Shown: piece after piece, positions 39,786-40,000 of the stretch
Layout of the letters: each line of letters begins with the position of its first letter
Position numbering within the stretch: position 1 is the stretch's first letter
Translations under genes and position numbers: made by a program
The notes under the pieces: generated by a model
What the model was told of the DNA's origin: nothing
Database searches by the model: none
Seen by the model: only the letters and a program-made list of their open reading frames with translations
Assembly (NCBI GenBank): GCA_009746045.1
Contig: RPFO01000104.1
Span: forward strand, 176,656 to 216,655
Length of the DNA: 40,000 bases
Source: Mesostigma viride
Lineage: Eukaryota > Streptophyta > Mesostigmatophyceae > Mesostigmatales > Mesostigmataceae
Reading direction: 5' to 3'

Positions 39786-40000
39786 GACATTCAGCTAAGA
39801 GCGACTTAATAAATGTACAGCAATAAGCTATTCGAATAGCAATGGCATGCGACCTGAAGGCGCAACCTATAGCGGGAATAAGCGCAAAAAAACTAAGGAG
39901 CATAGTAGTATGAGACGCGGGCACGTTTTCGAGTGCAAGTCGGGTGGTCAGCTCGTAGTGGGACAGGAGACGGGTCTCGCCAACTTCGATAATCGCGGCA
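39786..40000. other. Window end, no gene assigned
   Basis: The last about 100 bases are open on the minus strand (IIEVGETRLLSHYELTTRLA) and could be an exon edge. No donor site in the required phase or acyltransferase-like motif ties it to the downstream gene. Confidence 0.3.

Noticed and set aside
39880-40000. Upstream exon of the acyltransferase gene
   Set aside because: Open on the minus strand but lacks a donor in the needed phase and shows no family motif; kept only as a note.

Overview
This is a eukaryotic nuclear window dense in repeats, most likely from a green-lineage protist or alga. The clues are interstitial TTTAGGG (plant/algal-type) telomere repeats, GC-rich coding sequence, GT-AG introns, and abundant LTR and non-LTR retroelements. 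The species cannot be named from sequence alone.

Bases 1-11559 are one Ty3/gypsy-type LTR retrotransposon on the + strand. The 5' LTR is cut by the window edge. The internal part carries a small leader ORF resembling an RNase H1-type hybrid-binding domain, gag with a CAG-rich tract and a CCHC knuckle, protease, reverse transcriptase, RNase H and integrase, all broken by frameshifts. An unusual extra coding region of about 2.5 kb follows integrase, then a polypurine tract and a complete 584-bp 3' LTR. The 3' LTR abuts, in frame, the C-terminal part of a LINE ORF1, so the element inserted into a LINE.

Bases 11560-15630 hold LINE/SINE-like debris, interstitial telomere repeats and minisatellites. 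Bases 15952-19452 (- strand) hold an uninterrupted 1166-codon ORF, probably a host gene of unknown function.

Bases 20980-27177 are a nest of retroelements. They include LINE ORF2 fragments, an intact L1-like LINE ORF1 (24661-25971, -), and several short non-autonomous elements. Most end in a small 3' hairpin followed by (TTAA)n. LINE and short elements share this terminus, which suggests a LINE/SINE partnership with a TTAA tail in place of poly(A). Three target-site duplications show the order of nesting.

Bases 28666-38917 (- strand) are the 3' eleven exons of a host gene. Reading phase is kept across ten GT-AG introns. It encodes a PlsC-like glycerolipid acyltransferase with an FPEG motif and an HX4E in place of the usual HX4D. 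Its introns are filled with micro- and minisatellites, one SINE-like insertion, and partial copies of the adjacent exon ends with their donor sites. The 5' part of this gene lies upstream of what could be recognised.
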